64,000 bases of DNA. Source: an uncultured bacterium. GTDB taxonomy: Bacteria > Verrucomicrobiota > Kiritimatiellia > CAIKKV01 > CAITUY01. Both the position numbers and the translations under genes were made by a program. A model generated the notes under the pieces. It was given only the letters and a program-made list of their open reading frames with translations, was not told where the DNA came from and did no database searches. The stretch covers positions 1 through 64,000 of the forward strand of contig CAITUY010000188.1 of the NCBI GenBank assembly GCA_903895695.1, written 5' to 3'. Shown here piece after piece: positions 52,860-60,962 of the stretch. Within the stretch, counting starts at the first letter, position 1. Each line of letters begins with the position of its first letter.

Positions 52860-53765
52860 TCAGAAACTGAATGACATCCTGAAGGTGAGCAGCGCCGACG
52901 CCGCCAACTGATTCCCTTTGACGTCCTGGTATACCGGGAAAGCGACATCGGCGTAGAGCGACGCGTTGCCCCGATCGACCTCAACGCCGGGCGAGAGCAG
53001 CACGCGATCATACCCGGTGTTCTCAGGGTCACCGGCGGCGCCGTGGTCGCACCAGCGATGAGTCGCAATGGCCTGGGCCACCGGGGCAATCTTCGCGTGC
53101 CCTGCGCGCCAACCGTTGTAATAGACCCCCGCCACGGCGCCGATCTCGCTCCCGGGATCGTAGCCGTCTGCGGTGAGGGCCGGCAGATCCAGTTGACCGT
53201 TTATGAACCCGTACCAGCGGCTTCCGATGGGCAGCATGCCCATTCTGTACGCCCCCAGCAGAATATCCGTGCTCCCGGTCCCGATTTCCGTGTCACGATC
53301 GAAATGCCGGTAGGTATAGTCGCCGGTTGGCAGCTTCAGGCCAAACGTGCAACCGGACGACATATCGGGCGAAAAGCCCGAGTAAATGCCCCTGATACGC
53401 GCGTCGCCCAACGCGCCGTGGGTGAAACTCACCGAATGGCCGAGCTCATCAACCGTCGTGAAGGTCCGATTCCAGTAGGGCACTTGCGCGATGATGCCCC
53501 ATTCGCGGTCGAACATGTACTGTGCCCCGGCCGTGTAGAACTCCGTCCGGATATCCTTGTCGCTATTGTCGGCTGCCGGCGCCCTGGATTGACCGCTCCA
53601 GTTGTGGTTCTGGTCGGCGTAGTTGTACTCGACGAAGGCCAATCCCCCTTCACCCGCGGGAAACATCGATCGGGTTCGCACGTCGAACATCCCGCAACCG
53701 CAGGCGCAGGCCCATCCAAGGACGGGAACCCATGCAACGGCTGCTATGCCCAGCAATTTTTTCAT
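52860..53765 (-). CDS. Outer-membrane beta-barrel-like protein with Cys-rich N-terminus
   Basis: A 301-residue protein with export signal MKKLLGIAAVAWVPVLGWA and then CACGCGMFDVRTRSMFP. The CACGCG sequence just after the signal cleavage site is characteristic of a family of putative outer-membrane proteins found in diverse bacteria, possibly metal related. The body consists of amphipathic strands (GGLAFVEYNYADQNHNWSG, YTAGAQYMFDREWGIIAQVPYWNR, GTGSTDILLGAYRM) and ends with TFRMSFSF, the terminal Phe pattern of barrel proteins. The convergent GH116 gene ends 10 bp away. Function unknown. Confidence 0.72.
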   Translation of the reverse strand: MKKLLGIAAVAWVPVLGWACACGCGMFDVRTRSMFPAGEGGLAFVEYNYADQNHNWSGQSRAPAADNSDKDIRTEFYTAGAQYMFDREWGIIAQVPYWNRTFTTVDELGHSVSFTHGALGDARIRGIYSGFSPDMSSGCTFGLKLPTGDYTYRHFDRDTEIGTGSTDILLGAYRMGMLPIGSRWYGFINGQLDLPALTADGYDPGSEIGAVAGVYYNGWRAGHAKIAPVAQAIATHRWCDHGAAGDPENTGYDRVLLSPGVEVDRGNASLYADVAFPVYQDVKGNQLAASALLTFRMSFSF

Positions 53766-53877
53766 GTGGTACCCGGGCCTCTACAAGCTGGCCGGTAGTT
53801 TGCCGGATCTGGCTGGAAGGCGGCATGGGGCCGAACCCTAGAACAGGATGCCAAAAACGTGAGATGTCAGCCAGGCC

Positions 53878-55119
53878 TCAGCCGTATTCGTACGCGGCGT
53901 CCAGCATGGCGATGATGTTTTCGGCAGGCACGTTGGGCTGAATGTTGTGCACCTGGTTGAAGACGTACCCGCCGCCGGGTTTGAATAGGGCGAGTCGTTC
54001 CCTGACGTGCTCGCGGATTTCCGCGGGCGTTGCAGTCGCCATGACGCTTTGGGTGTCGCACCCGCCGCCCCAGAAAACGATCTTGCCGCCAAACTCCTGC
54101 TTCAGCCGTTCCGGCGCCATGTCTGCCGCCGAGGTTTGGATGGGATTGAGGATGTCCACGCCCGCCTCAATCATGTGCGGGATCAGGTGGTAGATGGAAC
54201 CGCACGAATGCAGGTACGTCTTCCAGTGGGTGTTCCGGTGGATCCAGTCACACAGTTTGGCATAGTGCGGCTTGATCATCTCGACCCACAGCTCCGGCCT
54301 GATGAATTCGCCCCGCTGTGTTCCGCTGTCGTCCGCGGCGATGCCCCACGCGAAACAACGATCGCCCACCGCCTCGTGCAACTGCTTCAGGCATTGGATC
54401 GAAGCGTCGACGGACTTGCCCATCATCTCGTGGCAGGTTTCCTTCTCGGTCATCAACATCATCATCCACTCCGAGGGAAGCCCCACGGTGACATTGCTCA
54501 ACCGATCCGTGATCAGGCTCAAGCCCAGGAAACAGACGCCCCCACCCCAGCCCAGCAGGGCATATTCCGTGTTGTCGTGGAGGTACTTGCCTCGCGCCTG
54601 GAGGGCAGCGAGATGCTCGTCGCTGAATCCTGTGACCGGCCGGAACGCCGCCGGATCAATCATTGCGCCGGGTTCGTTGAAGGAAATGTCGTCAAAGTAA
54701 TAGCCCTCGCGGGGCATGCGGTAGGACGTCGGGTTCCCGGCTCGGTCCAGCAAAACCCAGCGCCCGTCCGGATCCGTTCCGATGTCGGTGCCGGGCGGCA
54801 TGAGACCTTCCGCGCCTTGGTAGAGAGTCTTCGGCACCCACTCGCCGTCCGGCCGGGCGTCATGCAGGACGGATGAGATATCCAGCGGAAGCACATCCAG
54901 GTGGAACCTGCGCATCATCGCGTCCTCGACGGAAGCGATCATGAATTTCGGGTCCCAGATCCGGGTCTTGGACTGGATGCCGAGTTTCGCCTTCACCCGG
55001 TTGTAGGCCTTGACGCCGATGCCGGAAGCCTTCATGGCTCCCAGGTCAATGGGCACCCGATCGGTGTCCTGGAAGTTCACCGTTCTCAACACGCGTTCCC
55101 GCGAAGTCATGGCAGTCAT
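53878..55119 (-). CDS. URO-D-family corrinoid methyltransferase-like protein
   Basis: A 413-residue protein starting at ATG 55119 after GAGGAGG. It has the URO-D barrel and the zinc motif LHSCGSIYHLIPHMIEAG (His304, Cys306) of methylcobalamin:CoM methyltransferases (MtaA/MtbA group). The last strand reads GGGCDTQSVMATATPAEIREHV, and VLRTVNFQDTDRVPIDLGAMKASG opens the protein. Such proteins transfer methyl groups from methoxylated or methylated substrates with corrinoid partners; in non-methanogens their acceptors are often unknown. No corrinoid protein gene is present in the window. It sits 11 bp after a frameshifted DUF433 gene. Confidence 0.8.
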   Translation of the reverse strand: MTAMTSRERVLRTVNFQDTDRVPIDLGAMKASGIGVKAYNRVKAKLGIQSKTRIWDPKFMIASVEDAMMRRFHLDVLPLDISSVLHDARPDGEWVPKTLYQGAEGLMPPGTDIGTDPDGRWVLLDRAGNPTSYRMPREGYYFDDISFNEPGAMIDPAAFRPVTGFSDEHLAALQARGKYLHDNTEYALLGWGGGVCFLGLSLITDRLSNVTVGLPSEWMMMLMTEKETCHEMMGKSVDASIQCLKQLHEAVGDRCFAWGIAADDSGTQRGEFIRPELWVEMIKPHYAKLCDWIHRNTHWKTYLHSCGSIYHLIPHMIEAGVDILNPIQTSAADMAPERLKQEFGGKIVFWGGGCDTQSVMATATPAEIREHVRERLALFKPGGGYVFNQVHNIQPNVPAENIIAMLDAAYEYG

Positions 55120-55130
55120 GCGCAGCCTCC

Positions 55131-55351
55131 TCACGCCGGGACCAGGATCTCCTCGTCGCGCACGACTTCCCCGGCATACTCCAGGGCGGCATGCACATCC
55201 TCTTCTGTCAGTTCCGGGTAGTTCTTGATCACCCGAGCCACGTCGTAGCCGCCGGCCAGCAGGCTGAGCACGTTGGCGACATGATACGCGTCCCCTTGAT
55301 GCAGGGCTTGCCGTGGCAAATGTCGCGGCGTATCTCGATTCTGGCCTGCAT
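55131..55351 (-). pseudogene. DUF433-family antitoxin gene with frameshift
   Basis: From ATG 55351 (GGAGGATC upstream) the frame reads MQARIEIRRDICHGKPCIKGTRIM, the DUF433 N-terminus. After codon 24 (55282-55280) the homology continues in another frame as VANVLSLLAGGYDVARVIKNYPELTEEDVHAALEYAGEVV to the stop at 55131. A single missing base between ATG and TCGCC would restore GTC (Val) and full reading. DUF433 proteins are antitoxin-like and usually sit beside a PIN-like DUF5615 toxin, which is absent. The cause may be a real mutation or a sequencing error. Confidence 0.8.
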
Positions 55352-55487
55352 GAATGATCCTCCGTCTTGACTGCCTATACTCTACTCCTGCCCATGGTCG
55401 GAATCAATACGCCCTGACGGCGACCCTACTTCCGGTATCACACGTTCCGGCTTGGGCCCACGTCCGCAGCCACACCGTATCCGTGAA

Positions 55488-55709
55488 TCACCGGCGACAC
55501 CTAAAGAGCATCAGGATCGTCGCCTTCTTCAGCGCGTCTTCGTAGTTGGCGGGAATCGTGTTGAGGGGGTCAATCCCCAAACCGGACGCGGGCGGCACCG
55601 CGGCGCGCTGGCGTTTAACCTCTTCTTGGAGCGCCTGATAAACCGCGTCTGGACGCAGGCGCTCCAGCGGCGGCAGCGTCTCCTCATCCAGGCAGCGCCA
55701 CTCGTCCAC
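55488..55709 (-). CDS. Small protein downstream of AbrB-type gene, unrecognised
   Basis: A 73-residue protein starting at GTG 55709, one base past the AbrB-type stop codon. It reads VDEWRCLDEETLPPLERLRPDAVYQALQEEVKRQRAAVPP and ends with LMLFRCRR. It is helical and charged, without a membrane segment. The tight spacing suggests it is the partner of the AbrB-type protein. I do not recognise a toxin fold, and the ending may be truncated. Confidence 0.45.
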   Translation of the reverse strand: MDEWRCLDEETLPPLERLRPDAVYQALQEEVKRQRAAVPPASGLGIDPLNTIPANYEDALKKATILMLFRCRR

Positions 55710-55710
55710 G

Positions 55711-55899
55711 TCAGTCCTGCTTGGCTTTCCGTTTCACGGCCGGCCGTCGCAGTACCAAGTCGCCGGCAGGAGTGATCTCCCACTCCACCACCTCGCCCTT
55801 CCGAAAACCCATCATCTGGGCGCAGGCCGAGGGAAAGTTGATATACCACTGCTGACTCTCCTGGCGCTGGATCAACTGCACTTTCGTTTTGAAACCCAT
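55711..55899 (-). CDS. AbrB/SpoVT-type DNA-binding protein (antitoxin-like)
   Basis: A 62-residue protein with AAGGAGG before its ATG. The pattern TKVQLIQRQESQQWYINFPSACAQMMGFRKGEVVEWEITPAGDLVLRRP is that of swapped-hairpin AbrB domains. The central INFPSACAQMMGFRKGEVVEWE matches the loop and strand of MazE/AbrB-type antitoxins. The small gene just downstream is a candidate partner. An inverted repeat lies just upstream at 55918-55935. Confidence 0.75.
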   Translation of the reverse strand: MGFKTKVQLIQRQESQQWYINFPSACAQMMGFRKGEVVEWEITPAGDLVLRRPAVKRKAKQD

Positions 55900-55917
55900 C
55901 GTTGCCTCCTTTCGTTA

Positions 55918-55935
55918 TCTAGTCATATAACTAGA
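55918..55935 (-). promoter_or_regulatory. Inverted-repeat operator upstream of the AbrB-type gene
   Basis: TCTAGT-N6-ACTAGA is a perfect inverted repeat 18 to 36 bases before the AbrB-type start codon. It contains a TTATAT sequence that could be a -10 element. An AbrB-type protein binding here would repress its own operon. Assigned from symmetry and position. Confidence 0.45.
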
Positions 55936-56029
55936 CAACTCCACGCAACAAAGCAAGCCCAAAATGAAACTAATTCGAGAAATATTCCGCGGTCGCAGAA
56001 TTCAGGAAGAAGGGAGCTTGACTGTTACA

Positions 56030-56059
56030 CCCTTACGGCCCACTCCCTTACGGCCCACT
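56030..56059. repeat. 15-bp exact tandem duplication
   Basis: CCCTTACGGCCCACT occurs twice in direct succession (56030-56044 and 56045-56059). It is in a 272-bp non-coding stretch between the AbrB-type and Xre-type genes. No gene function is evident. Confidence 0.9.
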
Positions 56060-56171
56060 TGACTTCTGAATGCAGGCGTTGTTCTGCCAATCATCGGCGC
56101 TGGCGAACAACGGCGGGAGTTGTGTCTTGTCGCGCTTCATTGCCTCGGCTCGGATGAGCGGTTGCAGCGCG

Positions 56172-56663
56172 TTAGGTCCGCTTGCCCCGCCGTGCCGGCT
56201 TCCCCGCCTTCTTTACCGGCTCCATCGCCGCCAACCGCTGCTTGGCTTCCTTGGCTCCAATTCCCCTGACTGCAAATACCGCCGCCTTGGTCTTGTCCCG
56301 CAGCTTCAACATGGCGGACTTGCTCTCCCACTGGTAGACGGCATTGGACGATACCCCGACCAGTTTGGCGAACTCACCCTGCGACAAGCTCAGCCGCTTC
56401 CGTAGGCTCTTGATCCCCTTCCCTGAGATCCAGCCCTTCTCGGCGGCTTCAGGGGTAGGCGCAGGTTGTGCGGCCTTGCACTTCGCCATCAGGGCTTGAA
56501 TGCCCTTGTACGCCTTTTCCAGAGCGGCCAGACGGGCTTTCAAGCTGGCGACATCCTTACGGAGACGGATGGTGGGCTTGCGGATAGGGGTTGTGGCGAG
56601 TTTGGCTTCGTGGTGGGAGATGCGGGATATTTCTTCTTTGAGAACCTTGGCGATATTGGGCAT
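56172..56663 (-). CDS. Xre-family helix-turn-helix protein with N-terminal coiled coil
   Basis: A 163-residue protein with AAGGATTC before the ATG. The N-terminus MPNIAKVLKEEISRISHHEAK and the heptad stretch LRKDVASLKARLAALEKAYKGIQALMAK form a coiled coil. Residues 75-125 are the HTH: IKSLRKRLSLSQGEFAKLVGVSSNAVYQWESKSAMLKLRDKTKAAVFAVRGIG. The tail is Lys/Ala-rich (KKAGKPARRGKRT). Proteins with this MPNIAxVLKEEI beginning occur widely as small regulators of unknown target. No partner toxin is adjacent. Confidence 0.85.
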   Translation of the reverse strand: MPNIAKVLKEEISRISHHEAKLATTPIRKPTIRLRKDVASLKARLAALEKAYKGIQALMAKCKAAQPAPTPEAAEKGWISGKGIKSLRKRLSLSQGEFAKLVGVSSNAVYQWESKSAMLKLRDKTKAAVFAVRGIGAKEAKQRLAAMEPVKKAGKPARRGKRT

Positions 56664-56850
56664 GGCGAATCCTTTCTAACGCATTCGATGACGATGAGGG
56701 TAAAGATACACCGATGGGCGGGAGGAGCAAGGCGGGAGTGGGGCATGGGTTACCCGAACGGGATCGTATACTCGCTGGATCGCTTCCTCCTGGCACTTGT
56801 TCATGCAATTATGGGGAACGACGTCGCACAGCCACACGTCATCCCTGATC

Positions 56851-58758
56851 TCAAGTGGCATGAGTTTCCTTGCGTGGCAGGATCAATGTGGCGCAAGTAC
56901 CCTTGCTGGGAATGCTTGTGATGTCAAAGCGCCCTCCAAATGACTCCACTCGCTCCTGTATGCTGAAGAGCCCGAAATGGTTGTTTGCAGGTTTCTGTTG
57001 ATTCGGGTCAAACCCAGCGCCCTTGTCCCTGACCTGAATCGTGACCCAATCCTTGCCCGTCGAACTCAATCGAACCTCAGCCCTTTTCACCCCAGCATGT
57101 TTAGCCACGTTCAGCAGCAGTTCACGAACCGCCTCAAAGACGAATATCCCCGCCTCATCCGAAGGCAGTGAGAATCGTTTGCTGGCCCTGACGCTGACCT
57201 CCAGACTCAGCTTGTCCCTGGCATCGGTTGCCAGCCATTTGATGGCCTCCCCGACTCCTAGCTGGCTCAGGACTGGCGGATGCAGGTCGGTAGTCAATGT
57301 GCGGGTCAGAAGGATGGCCTGATCCATTTCGTTTATCAACCGGTCCGCCAAACCGATTGTGGCTGGTTCTGAACTTCCTTCCTTCAAGTGAGAGGCCCGA
57401 AACTTCATGCCACACAGATGTTGCTGGAGATCCTCATGGAGAACATGGGCGATGCGGCGGCGTTCCTGATGTTCGGCCATCAGCAACTCCGCCGTCAGCT
57501 TCCTGAGCCGGTCAGTACGATCCTTGACCTTCCGTTCAAGTTCTTGATTCGCCTTTGCGAGGGATTCCCCCAGCCGTTTGCGTTCGCTGATGTCCATCAA
57601 CGTGCCCAGAAGGTATGTGCCCTCACCCAGTTTCAAGGGAAGGGTACTCATAAGCACGGTTGCAATTGCCCCCGATTTTCGCCGAAGCTGAATCTCTACT
57701 TCATTGAGCCGGCCTTGCTTGCGGAGCAATGCTACAGCCCGATTGCGATCTTTCGGGTTGGCCCACAGCCCCATACCCAACACAGTGTGTCCAATGGTTT
57801 CCGCCTCCGAGTACCCGATTAACTTGAGGCAAGCATCGTTTGCCTCGACAATCTTGCCGTCGCACACCCGTGTGATGATGATGCCGACGGGACTGGTGCG
57901 GAATACGGCTTCAAATCGTTCTTTGCTCTCCCGCAGTGCCTGTTCAGTCCGCTTTCGTTGGGTTATGTTCCGTGAAATGACCAATACTGCTTCCACCTGT
58001 CCCTTCGGGTTGAATTCCGGAACACATCGTGACTCGAAAAACTGGATGCCTGCCGGCGATGGAAAGGTATCGGTCACATCCATGGGTTTAGCCGATCTGA
58101 ACACTCTTCGGATTCGATCTTCCCACTTGCTGCGGTAGGGTTCAGCAAGACCTGTCTCCCGAATCGCCTTCCCAATGACCAGTCCCGCCGGTAATCCCAA
58201 CAGCTTTAACCCGGCGGGATTATCGTAGAGGTGATGGTACTCACGATCAAACCGAGCAATGATGTCGGGTGAATTCTCTGCCAGTTTGCGAAACTGACCT
58301 GCCGTTGTGCGTAAGCGCTCATTCGCCAGACGCAGTGCCTCTTCCGCTTCCTTGCGTTCAGTGATGTCAACGACTTGGGTGAGCCTGTACTGTGGCTTGC
58401 GACTTCCATCATCAATGCGGCACGAGTTCACCTCACCCCACAAGACTTTCCCGTTCCGGTGCAAGAAGCGTTTCTCGAAGCGATAAGCGTAGGGCTGACA
58501 GCCCGAATGCAGTAGGCGCACGTTTCTCGCCGTTTTGTCCCAGTCGGCAGGATAGGTAATGCCTCGAACCGTCTTACCGAGCAGTTCAGCTTGTGAGTAT
58601 CCCAGGAATCGACAAAGGGCACGGTTGACCCGAAGAAATACGTTCTTCGCTGATAGGATCGCCACGCCAATAGGGATGTTGTCGTGCCAAAGGTATTCTC
58701 CACCGAGGTGGGGAGCAGCGGCGGCTGTCGCTGTTTTTCCAGAGTCAGATCGGTTCAT
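56851..58758 (-). CDS. PAS-domain sensor histidine kinase (NarX/DegS-like)
   Basis: The start is taken at ATG 58758 (MNRSDSGKTATA), preceded by GGGGGAC; ATGs at 58779 and 58833 are alternatives. The 635-residue product has three PAS/PAC modules, each ending in an ITERK/ITQRK/ISERK segment (DITERKEAEEALR, NITQRKRTEQALRESKERFEAVF, DISERKRLGESLAKANQ). Then HisKA_3 reads QERRRIAHVLHEDLQQHLCGMKF with phosphoaccepting His441. The ATPase domain shows VFEAVRELLLNVAKHAGV, RDKGAGFDPN and FGLFSIQERVESFGG. No membrane segment is seen, so it probably senses a cytoplasmic signal. It is divergent from a receiver gene. Confidence 0.88.
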   Translation of the reverse strand: MNRSDSGKTATAAAAPHLGGEYLWHDNIPIGVAILSAKNVFLRVNRALCRFLGYSQAELLGKTVRGITYPADWDKTARNVRLLHSGCQPYAYRFEKRFLHRNGKVLWGEVNSCRIDDGSRKPQYRLTQVVDITERKEAEEALRLANERLRTTAGQFRKLAENSPDIIARFDREYHHLYDNPAGLKLLGLPAGLVIGKAIRETGLAEPYRSKWEDRIRRVFRSAKPMDVTDTFPSPAGIQFFESRCVPEFNPKGQVEAVLVISRNITQRKRTEQALRESKERFEAVFRTSPVGIIITRVCDGKIVEANDACLKLIGYSEAETIGHTVLGMGLWANPKDRNRAVALLRKQGRLNEVEIQLRRKSGAIATVLMSTLPLKLGEGTYLLGTLMDISERKRLGESLAKANQELERKVKDRTDRLRKLTAELLMAEHQERRRIAHVLHEDLQQHLCGMKFRASHLKEGSSEPATIGLADRLINEMDQAILLTRTLTTDLHPPVLSQLGVGEAIKWLATDARDKLSLEVSVRASKRFSLPSDEAGIFVFEAVRELLLNVAKHAGVKRAEVRLSSTGKDWVTIQVRDKGAGFDPNQQKPANNHFGLFSIQERVESFGGRFDITSIPSKGTCATLILPRKETHAT

Positions 58759-59034
58759 AGGCAGTCCCCCATCGGCTCGCATGAGCGCAGTCCTGAAGAA
58801 GCGCATCGGGTTGCCCATTCCAATCCGTCCCATCAGGCAAAGCCCGTGGACCTTGCTACCCCAATCCCACGACTAACACAAGCACGGAGCGGTTCACTAT
58901 CCCCCGAACGGCTCAATCCCTGCCGTCCATTCAAACTGATCCGTCTCAGGTAATCCCTGATGCCAAGATCAGGTGTTGAACCGCTTGTGCATTGAACAGG
59001 GGATGGTGTTGAATCAGCGGTGGAAGACGACATT

Positions 59035-59457
59035 ATGAAGGCGATGATACTTGATGATGATCCGACGACTCTGTTGCTGCTGTCCCGCATCTTCCGTCGC
59101 AGGGGCTATGAAGTCGTTACCTATGGCGACCCCACTGCCTGTCCCCTCTATATGGATCAGTCCAACCAATGCCTGACCGATGACTCGTCCCCCAGCGTCA
59201 TTGTTTCGGATTACCAGATGCCCTTTGTCAACGGCATGGAATTCATTGAAGCCCTACGCCGGAAGGGATGCAAGTGTTCCCGTGTGGCGCTGATATCAGG
59301 CACCTTGATTGCTCAGACAACCATCGAACGGTTAGCCCAACTTGAGGTCAGGTTCTTCCCAAAGACGACTTTCATAGATCAGATCTCTGACTGGTTGAAT
59401 CAGATCGAACTGGCCCAGCCTTTGGAAGCAGCAATGCTCGGTTCTTGCCGAGCATGA
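59035..59457 (+). CDS. Stand-alone response-regulator receiver
   Basis: A 140-residue receiver: MKAMILDDDPTTLLLLSRIFRRRGYEVVTYGDP (DDD pocket), phosphoacceptor Asp59 in VIVSDYQMPFVNGMEFIEALRRKG, LISGTL, and the conserved Lys in VRFFPKTTF. There is no DNA-binding output domain, so it is a CheY-like or phosphorelay receiver. The divergent PAS kinase (276-bp gap) is its likely partner. Its stop overlaps the next ATG (ATGA), so it is translationally coupled to the STAS-like gene. Confidence 0.85.
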   Translation: MKAMILDDDPTTLLLLSRIFRRRGYEVVTYGDPTACPLYMDQSNQCLTDDSSPSVIVSDYQMPFVNGMEFIEALRRKGCKCSRVALISGTLIAQTTIERLAQLEVRFFPKTTFIDQISDWLNQIELAQPLEAAMLGSCRA

Positions 59458-59879
59458 CGGGTGTGGGCCGAACGGCGATCATGGCGCTGACTTACGAAAT
59501 ATCACCATCGGGCGATCAAGTGCGGGTTGTCGGCACCGGCGAGATTACCACCGCCGATTGCATAGGGTTGGTCAGACGTGTCATAGCCGACCCTCGTAAT
59601 CACCCCGACTCCTCCGCCCTTGTTGACCTGCGCAATGCCACCTATCAGGCCGCCGATCTGGCGGAAGTCATCGACATTGCCAAGGCACTGGAGACGTTCC
59701 ATTTCGGGGCCAGAAACCACGTCGCCATCGTCGCCAAGGAATCCCTACTCCTGCCCACCGAGATATTTGTCACCCACGTCAAGATAGCGACGGATGCGGG
59801 CATCAAGGTCTTCGTGGATCTCGCCGCCGCAGAGGCGTTCGTGCGGGAGAATGCGGCATTTGACCGCCGCCCGGAATGA
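59454..59879 (+). CDS. SpoIIAA-like/STAS-like protein
   Basis: A 141-residue protein whose ATG overlaps the receiver stop (59454); ATG 59481 (MALTYEIS) is an alternative. The pattern LTYEISPSGDQVRVVGTGEITTADCIGLVRRVIADPRNHPDSSALVDLRNATYQ followed by HVAIVAKESLLL and KVFVDLAAAEAFVREN is that of SpoIIAA-like proteins (anti-sigma-antagonist type fold). A conserved phosphorylatable Ser in a STAS-like loop is not clear. Coupling to a receiver suggests a signalling module. Confidence 0.65.
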   Translation: MTGVGRTAIMALTYEISPSGDQVRVVGTGEITTADCIGLVRRVIADPRNHPDSSALVDLRNATYQAADLAEVIDIAKALETFHFGARNHVAIVAKESLLLPTEIFVTHVKIATDAGIKVFVDLAAAEAFVRENAAFDRRPE

Positions 59880-59923
59880 TCCGACATCCGATAATCCAGA
59901 TCCGAGACTAGGAGCACCCGAGC

Positions 59924-60124
59924 GTGCCTTTATCAAGACATTTTTGGACCTTGGCAGTCCCCTGGACCGTTGGGATAGCGACGGTTGGTCTCGGCATATT
60001 CGTACTGTTCTTCACCCAATTCGTGAACACCAACGCTGCCAATATCGGTCTGGCCGCAGGGCTCCTCCTGCTAATCACAGGCTCTGGAGTCATGAAGATC
60101 GCTTCAGCCCGTGGTCGATTCTGA
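59924..60124 (+). CDS. Small membrane protein
   Basis: A 66-residue protein with AGGAG upstream of GTG 59924. It has two hydrophobic segments (WTVGIATVGLGIFVLFFTQF and IGLAAGLLLLITGSGVM) that would form a hairpin in the membrane, and a basic C-terminus. It is the last gene in the receiver/STAS-like cluster (44-bp gap). I do not recognise a family. Confidence 0.6.
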   Translation: MPLSRHFWTLAVPWTVGIATVGLGIFVLFFTQFVNTNAANIGLAAGLLLLITGSGVMKIASARGRF

Positions 60125-60267
60125 CTCCCTGAAAACAAAGCGGGACTGTCGGGATGGAGGGTCGGTAGCACTGTTCAGAACTGCCCGACCCTACTCTCCT
60201 CCGAGCAGCCCAAGACAGGATAACGGTGAGTTGGAAACGGGTATGACAGCTACTGGCATTGAAAACG

Positions 60268-60474
60268 TCAGACCGTGAAGAGGTCCGCTATCTTCTTCGC
60301 TTCTTCCTTCGACGCTACGCAAAATGGGACGCAGACCTTCGTCGGTGGGTGCACGGCTCGCTTTGCCTTTTCTATGTCCGCCATCGCTTGGTCTTTGGTG
60401 GCGTATGGTCCTTGAACCCATAGACGACATTCTTCAGACCGGCAGCCGAACCACCAGTTGTTGCTATTGTCCAT
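60268..60474 (-). CDS. Small hypothetical protein
   Basis: A 68-residue protein starting at ATG 60474: MDNSNNWWFGCRSEECRLWVQGPYATKDQAMADIEK, then HPPTKVCVPFCVASKEEAKKIADLF. Cysteines and an aromatic-rich N-terminus suggest a small folded or metal-binding protein. A TATACT sequence lies directly before the ATG, with no clear ribosome site, so it may be leaderless or not a gene. Confidence 0.4.
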   Translation of the reverse strand: MDNSNNWWFGCRSEECRLWVQGPYATKDQAMADIEKAKRAVHPPTKVCVPFCVASKEEAKKIADLFTV

Positions 60475-60650
60475 GCCGGAGTATAATCGCCGTGATGTTT
60501 GGTTGTCAAAAGGCAGGGATTGGCGGCTCCGCCCAAAAGCCAGTGAGAGATCGTGTCCCCTCAGCCCCAAGCAAGTACATCCGAAGCGAACACCCCGGCT
60601 GACGGCATAATCAAATGACGGCGGGGGATAACGGCCCCCTCCCCCCTCCT

Positions 60651-60672
60651 GAACCTACGACATCCAGCGCAC
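60651..60672 (-). other. Decayed tRNA-Val-like att fragment
   Basis: The 22 bases match the tRNA-Val fragment at 60871-60892 at 17 positions, including GAACCT and GACATCCAGCG. It is 220 bp to the left in the same orientation. It probably marks an earlier integration boundary. Assigned by similarity to the second fragment only. Confidence 0.4.
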
Positions 60673-60677
60673 CTCAA

Positions 60678-60723
60678 ATCGCCCGGTAAATCTCCCGGAG
60701 GATCGCCCAGTAAATCGCCCAGT
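60678..60723. repeat. Short direct repeats (ATCGCCCRGT)
   Basis: Copies of ATCGCCC(G/A)GT start at 60678, 60702 and 60714; the first two extend to 15 bp ending TAAATC. They lie between two tRNA-like fragments in a non-coding stretch. They could be recombinase arm-binding sites, which is a guess. Confidence 0.5.
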
Positions 60724-60815
60724 CCTTGAAAATGCCCGCTAAACCCCTCAACGCCCAAATCATTCCCGATTCTGGAAGAAGTTGGGCATTTCATTGGGAA
60801 ATCAGGGAAAGAAAT

Positions 60816-60840
60816 GGGCGGCATGCGTGACATGCCGCCC
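60816..60840. repeat. Perfect 10-bp stem-loop
   Basis: GGGCGGCATG (60816-60825) and CATGCCGCCC (60831-60840) form a perfect stem with a 5-base loop. It sits 14 bases left of the tRNA fragment. On the minus strand it is followed by ATTTCTTTC, a weak terminator-like tail, and might end readthrough from the integrase. Confidence 0.5.
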
Positions 60841-60853
60841 AGAATTGGGAGTA

Positions 60854-60895
60854 TGGGCGGTACAGGGTTCGAACCTGTGACATCCAGCGTGTAAA
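60854..60895 (-). other. tRNA-Val(UAC) 3' fragment, probable attachment site
   Basis: On the minus strand the sequence contains the T-arm ACAGG-TTCGAAC-CCTGT (60878-60862), the 3' acceptor strand ending CCGCCCA (60860-60854), and an anticodon region TTTACAC followed by GCTGG, matching tRNA-Val with anticodon UAC. No D-arm is present, and the 5' half of the anticodon stem is not complementary. This is the pattern left by an integrative element at a tRNA 3' end. The tyrosine recombinase gene starts 67 bp to the right. Confidence 0.62.
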
Positions 60896-60962
60896 GCCCT
60901 GGACCCGCCCCATTTGTCATTCCTGTCGTTGTGTAACATGTTAATGGAAAGCATGTTCCATC

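Noticed and set aside
60854..60935. A complete but D-armless tRNA-Val on the minus strand
   Set aside because: The 5' sequence partly resembles an acceptor strand, but the anticodon stem is mispaired and no D-arm exists. A truncated att fragment beside an integrase is simpler.
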